Source: UCB3 sp964415605 (lineage in GTDB: Bacteria; Chloroflexota; Anaerolineae; Epilineales; Epilineaceae). From it: DNA of 46,146 nucleotides. Where the stretch lies: positions 1 through 46,146 of the forward strand of contig CAYQBA010000010.1 of the NCBI GenBank assembly GCA_964415605.1, given 5' to 3'. Position 1 is the first letter of the stretch. Each line of letters starts with the position of its first letter. The notes under the pieces were generated by a model, which saw only the letters and a program-made list of their open reading frames with translations, was not told the DNA's origin and searched no databases. A program made the translations under genes and the position numbers. Shown here piece after piece: positions 7,524-18,360 of the stretch.

Positions 7524-8394
7524 TGGGAGCGGCGCCGGTCGCCGGCGGCACGTGCGCGTCGACGCCCGACAGCAGCCCCGGAAACAGCGCCCGCGCCCGC
7601 GACAGGTCGAGCCGGAGGTCGAGCGGCACGTCGGGCGCCGTGTCCGCCGCGCGCGCGGCACGCACGCGCCCCAGGTCGCCGACGCCCCAGCGCGCGAGCA
7701 TCCGCGTCCCAAAGGCGTGGCGGTCGATGGCTTGCGTTCCGGCCACGTTGATCGTCCCGGCGACCGCCGGATGGTCCAGCGCCAGCGCGATCAGCGCGTC
7801 CGCGAGGTGCCCGACCTCCACCGGCTGGCGGATGACATCGGTCCACAGGTCCAGCCGGCCCTCGCGCGCCAGCCGGTCCGCGAACCCCGCGGTGCCGCGA
7901 TCCATCTCCGACAGGCCGTAGATCAGCGACGTCCGGACCACGGCGGCGCTCGGGCACGCGGCACCGACTGCCGCCTCGGCCGCGGCCTTGGCCCGGCCAT
8001 ATGCGCTCGTCGGGGATGGCGGCGCGCCGTCGGCGTACGGCGAGCCCCGCCCGTCGAACACCACGTCGGTTGACACGTGCACCACGCGCGCGCCGGCGCG
8101 CGCCGCGGCCTCGGCCACGTGCCGCGCGCCGGCGACGTTCACCGGCCAGATGTGCTCGCCCGGCGCGCCCGGATTCGCCGCCGCGGCGTGGATGATCGCC
8201 TCCGGGCGCCACCGGTCGACCGCGTGCGCGACGGCCGCCGCGTCGGTCACGTCGACGATGATCACCGTCCCGGCCGTGACCCGGTCGGGGCGGCGCCCGC
8301 ACGCCGCGATCACGTCGGCGCGGGCCGCCGCGCGCGGCGCGAGGTGGCGCCCGAGATAGCCGCTGGCGCCGGTCAGCATGAGCCGCGGCCGCAT
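7516..8394 (-). CDS. NAD(P)-dependent sugar-nucleotide reductase, RmlD-like SDR
   Basis: 292 residues of the extended short-chain dehydrogenase family. The nucleotide-binding turn is GASGYLG (9-15) and the catalytic pair is Y132 and K136 in AYGRAK. STDVVFDG (108-115) and IRQPVEVGHLADAL fit dTDP-4-dehydrorhamnose reductase (RmlD) and related SDR reductases. The ATG at 8394 is chosen because homology starts at MRPRLMLTG; the upstream in-frame part is poly-Arg. It lies 25 bases after the lipoprotein gene on the same strand, so they are likely co-transcribed. The other rhamnose genes (rmlA, B, C) are not nearby, so a role in dTDP-rhamnose formation is only one possibility. Confidence 0.7.
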   Translation of the reverse strand: MRPRLMLTGASGYLGRHLAPRAAARADVIAACGRRPDRVTAGTVIIVDVTDAAAVAHAVDRWRPEAIIHAAAANPGAPGEHIWPVNVAGARHVAEAAARAGARVVHVSTDVVFDGRGSPYADGAPPSPTSAYGRAKAAAEAAVGAACPSAAVVRTSLIYGLSEMDRGTAGFADRLAREGRLDLWTDVIRQPVEVGHLADALIALALDHPAVAGTINVAGTQAIDRHAFGTRMLARWGVGDLGRVRAARAADTAPDVPLDLRLDLSRARALFPGLLSGVDAHVPPATGAAPIT

Positions 8395-8419
8395 CACGGC
8401 GCCCGCCCAGACCTGCCGG

Positions 8420-9568
8420 CTACGGCTGCGGCGTGCCCGCCGTCGCCGCCGGCTCCGCCGCACGGTCTTCGGGCGCCTGGATCGAGCGCTTGGGCACCAC
8501 GTAGGTGTAGTCGTCGATCACGACGTTGTTCGCGCCGGGGATCGCCGGGCGGACGCCGACCAGGAAGCGCTGCCCGTCGGCCGTCCGCCACAGCGGGCCC
8601 CAGTAGCCGTGGGGCTGCGCGCGGACCAGCCGGATGAACGCCGGCACGTCCTCCGCCGGCACCGTCAGCTCCGCCGGCGTCGTCCCGAAGTCGGCGGCGA
8701 ACGCGTCGGCCGGGTCGGACGCGAGCGGCCACGCGATCATCGGCACGTCCGCCGGCAGCCAGCTCCGCGCCCGCGTGCCAAACGCCAGCGCCGTGGACGG
8801 CGTGTAGGGCACGCGCGGGTCGACCCACCACCCGAGCTGGGCGGCGACGAACTGCTTGACCTCGGGCGCGACGGCCTGCTCGGTCGTCCGCCGCCAGAAC
8901 TCCAGGGCCTGGATCATCTCGTGGAGCGTCTTGAGGCGCGCGGCGTTGGGCCCCCGCGGGTTCTCGATCTCCTCCTGCGTCACGATCAGCCGGCCCTCGG
9001 CGGCGGCCGTCTTGACGTAGATCACGCCGTACGCCTTCGTTCCGGCCGGGCTGCCGTCGGCGTTGGTCTCGAACCGCACCTCGGGCGCCGGCGCCTGCTT
9101 CGCCATGTCGATGACCTTGACCTCGTCGGCCAGCTTCTGCACGAAGCCCTGCACGAGCGTCGGCGTGATGATCGTCTGGTACCACCCGTCCGCGCTCGAT
9201 CCGCCGTCGAAGCGGTACACCGCGTAGCCGTTGGCCTGCAGCGAGAAGTTGGGCGTCATCTGGCCGAGGATCTCGGGCTCCCACGGCACGTTCTCGATGC
9301 GCGCGAACTGCACGACCACCTCGTCGCCCGCCGGGAGCTGCGCTTGCCTGGCCTCCAGCGTCGCCGGGTTGGGCGTGTCGGTCGGCACCGGCGTGTCCGT
9401 CGGCGGCGGCGTGTCGCTGGGCAGCGGGGCGGCGGTGGCAGGCTTGGGGCGCAGGGCCGCCGGGATCGGGGTCGGCGTCTCCTCGCCGCCGCACGCGGTC
9501 AGCGTGAAGCCGAGCGCGGCGACGACGAACACCGCGAGGCCGGCGGAAATCGGGCGACGGTACGACAT
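8420..9568 (-). CDS. Lipoprotein of unknown function with Thr/Pro stalk
   Basis: 382 residues. AAGGAG lies 6 bases before the ATG at 9568. The signal sequence ends in a lipobox, LTAC, with C26 as the lipidated residue. A short TPT-rich stalk (about 30-70) holds the rest away from the membrane. The remaining domain (about 75-365) is rich in aromatic residues and includes QANGYAVYRFDGGSSADGW and PYTPSTALAFGTRARSW; I do not recognise a family. The frame stays open far upstream of 9568, but that part lies antisense to the DGPF gene and lacks a ribosome site, so the real start is at 9568. The gene is first of a two-gene unit with the reductase. Confidence 0.65.
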   Translation of the reverse strand: MSYRRPISAGLAVFVVAALGFTLTACGGEETPTPIPAALRPKPATAAPLPSDTPPPTDTPVPTDTPNPATLEARQAQLPAGDEVVVQFARIENVPWEPEILGQMTPNFSLQANGYAVYRFDGGSSADGWYQTIITPTLVQGFVQKLADEVKVIDMAKQAPAPEVRFETNADGSPAGTKAYGVIYVKTAAAEGRLIVTQEEIENPRGPNAARLKTLHEMIQALEFWRRTTEQAVAPEVKQFVAAQLGWWVDPRVPYTPSTALAFGTRARSWLPADVPMIAWPLASDPADAFAADFGTTPAELTVPAEDVPAFIRLVRAQPHGYWGPLWRTADGQRFLVGVRPAIPGANNVVIDDYTYVVPKRSIQAPEDRAAEPAATAGTPQP

Positions 9569-9950
9569 GGCGTGCTCCTTGCGTTGGGGGCGTCGGGTGC
9601 GGACGGTGGGATGCACCGGGAGGTCGGGCGACGGATGGCCGTCAGTTTGCCACAGTCGGCGCCGGCGCGCCACCTTGAGCAGGCCCGCGGCGTGAGCGGC
9701 TCGGGCTGCGTCGACGTCGTCCGTCAGCCTGTGCGCTGGCGCCGACGCGCCGCCCGTATTGGCATCCCGGGCCAGCGCCGTTCTATCCTCAAGCCGCGCG
9801 CCGCGCCGAGGCGAGTCTTCCGCCGCGTGTCGATTCCGCGCCGCGCCGTTCGACGTATCATCAGCGCGAAGGGGTGTGGCCGGTCGTGATCGCCCGCCCC
9901 CCCGGCGTCCGATGACCCGCCCAAGACAGTCACCCCTAGGAGACATTGCC
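9569..9950. promoter_or_regulatory. 382-base divergent intergenic region
   Basis: No gene is seen here. On the plus strand TATCAT at 9856-9861 matches the -10 boxes used elsewhere in the window (37576 and 41092) and would start the DGPF-sigma transcript near 9868. A second possible -10, TATCCT, lies at 9784-9789 with TTGGCA at 9759-9764, but their 19-base spacing is poor. No clear promoter for the leftward lipoprotein gene was found. Confidence 0.35.
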
Positions 9951-10376
9951 ATGCGTGTGATGGTGCTGATCAAGGCCGACGCGGATTCCGAGGCGGGCGT
10001 GATGCCCAGCGAGCAGCTCCTGACCGAGATGGGCCAGTACAACGAGCAGCTCGTGAACGCCGGCATCATGCTGGCCGGCGAAGGACTCCATCCCAGCTCG
10101 AAGGGCGTGCGCGTCCGGTTCGACGGCGCCAGGCGCACCGTGATCGACGGCCCGTTCGCCGAAACGAAGGAGCTGATCGCCGGCTTCTGGCTGTGGCAGG
10201 TGCGGTCGATGGACGAGGCCATCGAGTGGCTGAAGCGCTGCCCGAACCCCATGGGCACGGTGTCCGACGTCGAGATCCGCCCGGTGTTCGAGGCCGAGGA
10301 CTTCGGCGCCGAGCTCACGCCGGAGCTTCGCGCGCAGGAAGAGCGCCTGCGCGCCCGGGTGGCTGGGCAGGCGTAG
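9951..10376 (+). CDS. YCII-related / DGPF-domain protein
   Basis: 141 residues, typical of the family. AGGAG (9938-9942) lies 8 bases before the ATG, and the N-terminus MRVMVLIKADADSE is the standard family opening. The DGPF motif is at 66-69 (VIDGPFAETKE). The ferredoxin-like YCII fold usually forms dimers with an Asp/His pair at the interface, but its biochemical role is unknown. The gene lies 69 bases upstream of an ECF42-type sigma factor on the same strand, a pairing found in many bacteria, in which the DGPF protein is thought to be either target or partner of the sigma factor. No anti-sigma factor gene is present. Confidence 0.85.
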   Translation: MRVMVLIKADADSEAGVMPSEQLLTEMGQYNEQLVNAGIMLAGEGLHPSSKGVRVRFDGARRTVIDGPFAETKELIAGFWLWQVRSMDEAIEWLKRCPNPMGTVSDVEIRPVFEAEDFGAELTPELRAQEERLRARVAGQA

Positions 10377-10445
10377 ATCGATGCCGGGTCCAGGTCGACG
10401 GGCGGCCACGGGTTGCGGGCCAATCGTGGCCGCCGCGGCACCCCG

Positions 10446-11771
10446 ATGACCACCCGCCGGCTGACGGCGTCCACCGATCCCGTCCACCGCGCCATCGACG
10501 CGATCTGGCGAATCGAGTCGGCCCGGATCATCGCCCACGTCGCGCGCCTCGTGCGCGACGTGGGCCTGGCCGAGGATCTGGCGCACGACGCGCTGATCGC
10601 CGCCCTCGAGCGGTGGCCGGAGTCGGGCGTCCCGGACAACCCGGGCGCCTGGCTCATGGCCACCGCCCGGCACCGCGCCATCGACGGCCTGCGCCGCGCC
10701 GCCGTGCTCGACCGGAAGCATGCGGAGATCGGCCGCGACCTCGATCTGGGCGGACGGGGCATCGCGCCGGACTTCGACGGGCCGCTCGACGACGCCATCG
10801 GCGACGATCTCCTGGGCCTCTACTTCACGGCTTGCCACCCCGTGCTATCCCCCGACGCGCGCGTGGCGCTCACGCTCCGGCTCCTCGGCGGCCTGACCAC
10901 CGACGAGATCGCGCGGGCGTTCTTCGTACCCGAGCCAACGGTCGCGCAGCGGATCGTGCGCGCCAAGCGGACCCTCGCGGCGGCGCGCGTGCCGTTCGAA
11001 GTTCCGCGGGGTGAAGCGCTGGCCGCGCGGTTGTCGTCGGTGCTCGCCGTCATCTACCTCGTGTTCAACGAAGGCTATTCGGCCACCGCCGGCGACGCCT
11101 GGCTCCGGCCGGACCTGTGCGAGGAGGCGCTGCGCCTCGGCCGCGTTTTGGCCGCGCTGGCGCCCGCCGAGCCGGAGGTCCACGGCCTCGTGGCGTTGAT
11201 GGAGATCCAGGCGTCGCGGCTGCGGGCGCGCGTCGGCCCCACCGGTGCGCCGGTGCTGCTCCTCGACCAGGACCGCGCGCGCTGGGATCGCGTCCTCATC
11301 CGGCGGGGCCTGGCGGCGCTCGCCCGGGTCGAAGGCCTCGGCGGCGCGCTCGGGCCGTATGCGCTGCAGGCCGCCATCGCCGCGTGCCATGCGCGGGCAC
11401 GCACGGCGGACGAGACCGACTGGGGGCGCATCACCGCGCTGTACGACGCGTTGGCCCAGGTCGCGCCGTCCCCCGTTGTCGCGCTCAACCGCGCGGTCGC
11501 CGTGAGCAGGGCCTTCGGCCCGGCCGCCGGGCTCGAGATCGTCGATGCCCTCGCGGCCGAGCCGACGCTGGCAGACTATCCGTTCCTGCCGAGCGTGCGC
11601 GGCGACCTGCTCATGCGCCTCGGTCGACCCGCGGAGGCGCGGGTCGAGCTCGAGCGGGCGGCGGGCCTCACCCGCAACACGCGCGAGCGGGACCTGCTGC
11701 TCGACCGCGCGGCCCGCTGCGGCGCGGCGGCGTCGCCGGCGGATCGGAACGGCGGCGACGGCCGCGGGTGA
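10446..11771 (+). CDS. ECF42-type RNA polymerase sigma factor with C-terminal extension
   Basis: 441 residues, more than twice an ordinary ECF sigma factor. Region 2 covers about 15-85 (GLAEDLAHDALIAALERWP, then NPGAWLMATARHRAIDGLRR), region 4 about 115-175 (TDEIARAFFVPEPTVAQRIVRAKR). The long C-terminal part begins with VLAVIYLVFNEGYSATAGD, the signature of the DUF6596/SigJ-like extension, and continues as TPR-like helices to the end (LNRAVAVSRAFGPAAGLEIVDAL). Family work indicates the extension replaces an anti-sigma factor in control. The ATG at 10446 is preferred over an upstream TTG because homology begins after it. It follows the DGPF gene, completing the usual two-gene cassette, and converges on uvrA. 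Confidence 0.88.
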   Translation: MTTRRLTASTDPVHRAIDAIWRIESARIIAHVARLVRDVGLAEDLAHDALIAALERWPESGVPDNPGAWLMATARHRAIDGLRRAAVLDRKHAEIGRDLDLGGRGIAPDFDGPLDDAIGDDLLGLYFTACHPVLSPDARVALTLRLLGGLTTDEIARAFFVPEPTVAQRIVRAKRTLAAARVPFEVPRGEALAARLSSVLAVIYLVFNEGYSATAGDAWLRPDLCEEALRLGRVLAALAPAEPEVHGLVALMEIQASRLRARVGPTGAPVLLLDQDRARWDRVLIRRGLAALARVEGLGGALGPYALQAAIAACHARARTADETDWGRITALYDALAQVAPSPVVALNRAVAVSRAFGPAAGLEIVDALAAEPTLADYPFLPSVRGDLLMRLGRPAEARVELERAAGLTRNTRERDLLLDRAARCGAAASPADRNGGDGRG

Positions 11772-11773
11772 CG

Positions 11774-11792
11774 GCCCGGAGGTGGACCGGGC
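11774..11792. terminator. Weak hairpin between sigma factor gene and uvrA
   Basis: GCCCGG (11774-11779) pairs with CCGGGC (11787-11792) across a 7-base loop in the 88-base convergent spacer. No T tract follows on either strand. Confidence 0.25.
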
Positions 11793-11859
11793 GAGCCGCG
11801 TGATCTGACGCGTCGCCCACGCGCGCTCGCCCGCGGCGGTGCGACAGGGGTGGAGACCG

Positions 11860-14802
<2,943 letters not shown>

Positions 14803-14885
14803 GGGGAGGCTGCAGCTCCTCGTTGGGTCGGGAGGGGTGGGGTCGTGCCGGAGCCAGGTCACCACCCGGCCGCGGCAAGCGCTTG

Positions 14886-14894
14886 AATATAGCA
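14886..14894 (-). promoter_or_regulatory. Extended -10 promoter of uvrA
   Basis: Minus strand reads TG-C-TATATT with the hexamer at 14891-14886; the same TGTGCTATA core precedes prfA. Transcription would begin near 14879, leaving a leader of about 77 bases. No good -35 box is present, as usual for extended -10 promoters. Confidence 0.5.
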
Positions 14895-15218
14895 CAAATG
14901 AGCGGACACATGCGGCGGAGTGCGGCTTGCGCGACCGCGCGGGGGCTGGTTGGGGACGCCTGACAAGACCGCCATCTCAGGGACCGTGGCGTTGGCGGCC
15001 GTGACCGATGGGTTCGCCGCCGCGCTGGTCACCCGCCAACCGGTGCAACCACCTCCGACCTCCGACCCGCACCGCACGCCCGCGGCGAGCCCCTTGCGCG
15101 AACCNNNNNNNNNNNNNNNNNNNNNNNNNNNNNNNNNNNNNNNNNNNNNNNNNNNNNNNNNNNNNNNNNNNNNNNNNNNNNNNNNNNNNNNNNNNNNNNN
15201 NNNNTTGCGCGAACCCCG
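14895..15218. other. Gene-free stretch containing a 100-base assembly gap
   Basis: Positions 15105-15204 are N, the conventional size for a scaffold gap of unknown length. TTGCGCGAACC occurs at 15094-15104, immediately before the gap, and again at 15205-15215, immediately after it. The frames on either side encode nothing I recognise. Sequence may be missing or duplicated here, and the 3' flank of the C39-like gene should be treated with care. Confidence 0.8.
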
Positions 15219-17051
15219 CTAGCGGAGCCGTCTGCGCTTGATCGCCAGCGGCAGGTGCGCCTGGAAGCGACGGCACGTCATCTCGAGGTCGAGGTAGCGC
15301 ATCCCGCCGGCGATGTCGACCGGTTGTTGGAGCGTGGTGCAGCCGCTGCGCTCGGCGCGGACGTCGTACGGGCCATGGGGGAGGGCCAGGAAGCAGAACG
15401 TGCCGTTGTCGACGGTGCGGGTCACCCCCAGCGGCTCCTCACTCCGGTACAGCCACACCTTGACGTGCCCGAGCGGGCGGCGCGTGCGCTGCTCGACCAC
15501 GGCGCCGCAGACGTCGCCTGGACCGGGGGTGCGCGTGGGCTTCGGCGTGGCCGTGGGCGGGTCGGTGGGCGGCGGCGCCAGGGTATCCGTGGGCGTGGGC
15601 GTCCGTGACGGGCGCGCGGTCAGCGTCGGGATCACCGCCGTCGGCCGCGCGGTCGGCGTGCGGGTCGGGGCCGTTGGCGTCATGCTGGGCACCGCGCCGG
15701 GCGGCTCCGACGGATCGGCCGACGGCGTCGGCAGCGGCGGCGGCGTCGGCGTGCGGCTGGCGCGCGGCGCGATGGTGGCGCTCGCGGTCGCCGTCCGCAC
15801 GACCGGCGTCGGGGTCTCGCGCGGATCCGGCGTCTCGCCGGCGATCGGCGTCGGCGTGGCGGCCGTCGGCTCGGGAGCGTCCGTCGGGCGCTCGCGCGTC
15901 CCCGTCGGCGATGCGGTCGGCGACGGCCGCGGGGTGTCGGTGGGCGTGGCGGACGGCGTCCGCGTCGGCGTGGGCGTTTCGGTCGGCGGCGGCGCCACCT
16001 GGATGGCGAGGATCGTGTCGAGATGGGCCTCCACGGGCTCCCCGTCGGCCCAGGCCACGTCGCTGTCGTCGCACGTCCGGCGGTTCTGCCCGTAGAAGTT
16101 GGCCATGAAGGCGGCGACGTCGCCGGTGGCCTCGAGGTACCCGTCGAGGCGCAGCACCGGGCCGGGGCGCAGGGCGGGCGAGAGCGTCCACGTGTCGTGG
16201 CTGACCAACGCCGCGTCGCCGTGCTCGGATTCCCCGGCGGACGGCCGCGCCACGTCGAGGTACGGGTCGGCAACCCGCAGCTTGCCCGTCGCGGGGTTGA
16301 CCGCCTCGACGGCCACGTAGTGTCCGCCGATCCGCGACCAGCCCGACAGGTGCGTGTTTTGCCAAAGCCCCACGAGCGCCACCACCGGCTCGCCGCGTGC
16401 GATGGCCTCCGCCACGTGCGCCAGCGTGGGCTTCTCGACGAGACGCGTGTCGAAGAGCGGCTCGGTGCGGGCCTCGCGCAGGTAGCTCTGGAGCCCGGCG
16501 TCGAGCTCGTCGAGGCACGTGCCGAAGTAGTTGCCGAAGACGCCATTGGTCCGGAAGACGCCGGCGAGGGATTGGCCGAACGGGCGCACGTTGTCGACGG
16601 CGTGGTCGTCCCAGCCGCCCAGCGCACGCACCAGCCCGAACTGGTCGACGACGGCCGGCGGCGGCGGGCCGGTCTCGTGCTGCGCGTCGAGCCACCACAG
16701 CGCGTCCGCGACGGCTGCCGGGCCGTCATGGGTCCACACCTTGCGGATGGGGTCGCGGCTCCGCCACTGGGGCTGGCGTTGGTCGAAGTCCGGCAGCCCG
16801 TTCGGCGCGTAGTCCACGGCACCCGCGCGAAGGGCGATCCACCCGTCGGCGTCCGGCGTTGTCGTCGGGATGGGCGTCGCGTCGTTGTCGCTTGCGTGGT
16901 CCGCCACACCCACCGCCGCGTGCGCCGCCGGCCGTGGCTGGCCGCCGGTCGCACCCATCGCCATGGCGGCGGCCAACCCCGCGCCCGCCAAGATCGCCGG
17001 TCCCACCATGCGCCGGCCGGCGCACCGACGCCTCCCCCCGACGTCTCGCAT
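15219..17051 (-). CDS. Secreted C39-peptidase-like protein lacking the catalytic cysteine, with long Thr/Pro linker
   Basis: 610 residues; AGGAG lies 8 bases before the ATG at 17051. Order: Arg-rich start and signal peptide (about 1-46), C39-like domain (about 68-350), very long TPT linker (about 354-515), a small beta domain resembling carboxypeptidase-regulatory/CNA-B folds (about 518-598, GDVCGAVVEQRTRRPLGHVK), and the tail AHLPLAIKRRRLR. The C39-like region contains GPAAVADALWWLDAQHE and the late His/Asp box GGHYVAVEAVNP...VADPYLD. In related secreted proteins the first box reads CGPxAVANxLWWxDS; here the residue before GP is Asp109 (THDGP), so the nucleophile is missing. It may be an adhesin or binding protein. 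It is probably surface-exposed. The 3' end lies 15 bases from the assembly gap. Confidence 0.65.
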   Translation of the reverse strand: MRDVGGRRRCAGRRMVGPAILAGAGLAAAMAMGATGGQPRPAAHAAVGVADHASDNDATPIPTTTPDADGWIALRAGAVDYAPNGLPDFDQRQPQWRSRDPIRKVWTHDGPAAVADALWWLDAQHETGPPPPAVVDQFGLVRALGGWDDHAVDNVRPFGQSLAGVFRTNGVFGNYFGTCLDELDAGLQSYLREARTEPLFDTRLVEKPTLAHVAEAIARGEPVVALVGLWQNTHLSGWSRIGGHYVAVEAVNPATGKLRVADPYLDVARPSAGESEHGDAALVSHDTWTLSPALRPGPVLRLDGYLEATGDVAAFMANFYGQNRRTCDDSDVAWADGEPVEAHLDTILAIQVAPPPTETPTPTRTPSATPTDTPRPSPTASPTGTRERPTDAPEPTAATPTPIAGETPDPRETPTPVVRTATASATIAPRASRTPTPPPLPTPSADPSEPPGAVPSMTPTAPTRTPTARPTAVIPTLTARPSRTPTPTDTLAPPPTDPPTATPKPTRTPGPGDVCGAVVEQRTRRPLGHVKVWLYRSEEPLGVTRTVDNGTFCFLALPHGPYDVRAERSGCTTLQQPVDIAGGMRYLDLEMTCRRFQAHLPLAIKRRRLR

Positions 17052-17168
17052 GCCCTACGCTCCTCGCCAACCCGCCGAGTGCCGGCGGTCCCCAACCGTG
17101 AAAAGCCAATCCACGCGCCATCCGTGTGGGCGCGGCCGTGCGCGAACGGCCCATCCCACGCGCATTCA

Positions 17169-17197
17169 TTGACCGCGCGCGGGCCCGACCGTACACT
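17169..17197 (+). promoter_or_regulatory. Promoter of era operon
   Basis: TTGACC (17169-17174), 17 bases, TACACT (17192-17197). Start near 17204 gives a leader of about 112 bases, which contains a GC hairpin near 17225-17243 before the era start. Confidence 0.5.
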
Positions 17198-17316
17198 TCC
17201 GCCCGTACCACGCGCTTGCAACGCGGCGGCGGACGCCGCCGTTACGGCTGAGTGTGGCGGCCCGGTCCGAGGGTGGCCGCGCGCCAGGCCTTGGGCAATC
17301 AGGAGCAGCATCGGCC

Positions 17317-18360
17317 ATGCCGCGCAAATCGACACGCCAGCCCGGCGCCCATTCCACCACGGGCACGGGTTCCCAGCCACCGCCGGCCGGCGACGCGGAC
17401 GCCGGCGATCCACGCGGCCCTGGCGCCGACATCCTCGCGCGCATCTTCGGCACGGGCGGCGAGCCTGATTCCGGCGGCCCGTTTCGCTCGGGCTTTGTCG
17501 CGCTTGTCGGCCGCCCGAATGTCGGGAAGAGCACGCTGCTCAACGCCCTGGTAGGCGAGAAGGTGGCCATCGTATCACCCCGCCCGCAGACCACGCGCCG
17601 CCGCATCCTCGGCATCCGCACCACCGACGCCGCGCAGGCCGTCTTCGTCGATACGCCTGGCGTGCACCGGCCACGCCACGACCTGGGCCGCTACATGGTG
17701 GGCGTTGCCCGTGCCGCCATCCCCGACGCCGACGTCGTGGTCTGGGTGGTGGACGCCGCCCACCCCCCGGGCGACCTCGACGCCCAGGTGGCCCGGTGGA
17801 TCCGGCAGGCCGGCCGGCCGACCGTGGTCGCGCTCAACAAGAGCGATCGCCTCAAGCCCGAGGACATCCAGGCGCGCTGCGACGCCTACCTCGGCATGGT
17901 CGATGCCGCCGACTGGATCCTCACGATCGCCACGCGCGGCCACAACCTCGAGGCGCTGTGGTCGGCCATCGCGCGGCGGCTGCCGGAGGGCGCGCCGTTC
18001 TATCCCGAGGATCAGCTCACCGACCAGACCGACCGGATGCTCGTGACCGAGCTGGTCCGCGAGGCGGCGCTGCGTCACCTCGGGCAGGAGATCCCGCACG
18101 GGATCGAGGTGAGCCTCGAGGAATGGTCGCGGCGCGAGGATGGGTTCCTGCGCATCGCGGCCAAAATCTTCGTCGAGCGCGAAGGGCACAAGGCGATCGT
18201 CATCGGTCGGCACGGCGCGATGCTCAAGACCATCGGCACGCGGGCCCGGCACGAGATCGAAACCCTGCTCGGCGAGCGCGTGTTCCTCGAGCTGTTCGTG
18301 GCGGTGCGCCCGGGCTGGCGCCGGGACGCCGCGGATGTCAAGCGCATGGGCTACCGGTGA
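17317..18360 (+). CDS. era: GTPase Era, 16S rRNA maturation factor
   Basis: 347 residues against about 300 for the family, the excess being a low-complexity N-terminal extension of about 55 residues. G1 is GRPNVGKS (65-72), G3 DTPG (112-115), G4 NKSD, and QTTRRRILGI marks switch I. The C-terminal KH domain carries the GxxG loop (IGRHGAMLK) and binds the 3' end of 16S rRNA. The ATG at 17317 has AGGAG at 17301-17305, 11 bases upstream; a shorter form starting nearer the G1 box is possible but has no visible start. The stop overlaps the GTG start of the next gene (GTGA), so translation of the two is coupled. Confidence 0.95.
   Translation: MPRKSTRQPGAHSTTGTGSQPPPAGDADAGDPRGPGADILARIFGTGGEPDSGGPFRSGFVALVGRPNVGKSTLLNALVGEKVAIVSPRPQTTRRRILGIRTTDAAQAVFVDTPGVHRPRHDLGRYMVGVARAAIPDADVVVWVVDAAHPPGDLDAQVARWIRQAGRPTVVALNKSDRLKPEDIQARCDAYLGMVDAADWILTIATRGHNLEALWSAIARRLPEGAPFYPEDQLTDQTDRMLVTELVREAALRHLGQEIPHGIEVSLEEWSRREDGFLRIAAKIFVEREGHKAIVIGRHGAMLKTIGTRARHEIETLLGERVFLELFVAVRPGWRRDAADVKRMGYR

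Noticed and set aside
14895..15104. Short plus-strand ORF running into the gap
   Set aside because: No ribosome site, no known motif, and the frame is only open because N codons follow.
15094..15215. Possible CRISPR array at the gap
   Set aside because: Only two 11-base copies are seen, far shorter than CRISPR repeats, and no cas genes are present.
15525..15990. Repetitive-looking DNA taken for a tandem repeat or CRISPR
   Set aside because: It encodes the Thr/Pro linker of the C39-like protein; the repetition follows ACG/CCG codons and has no fixed unit. The same holds for 7246-7450 and the stalk after 45950.
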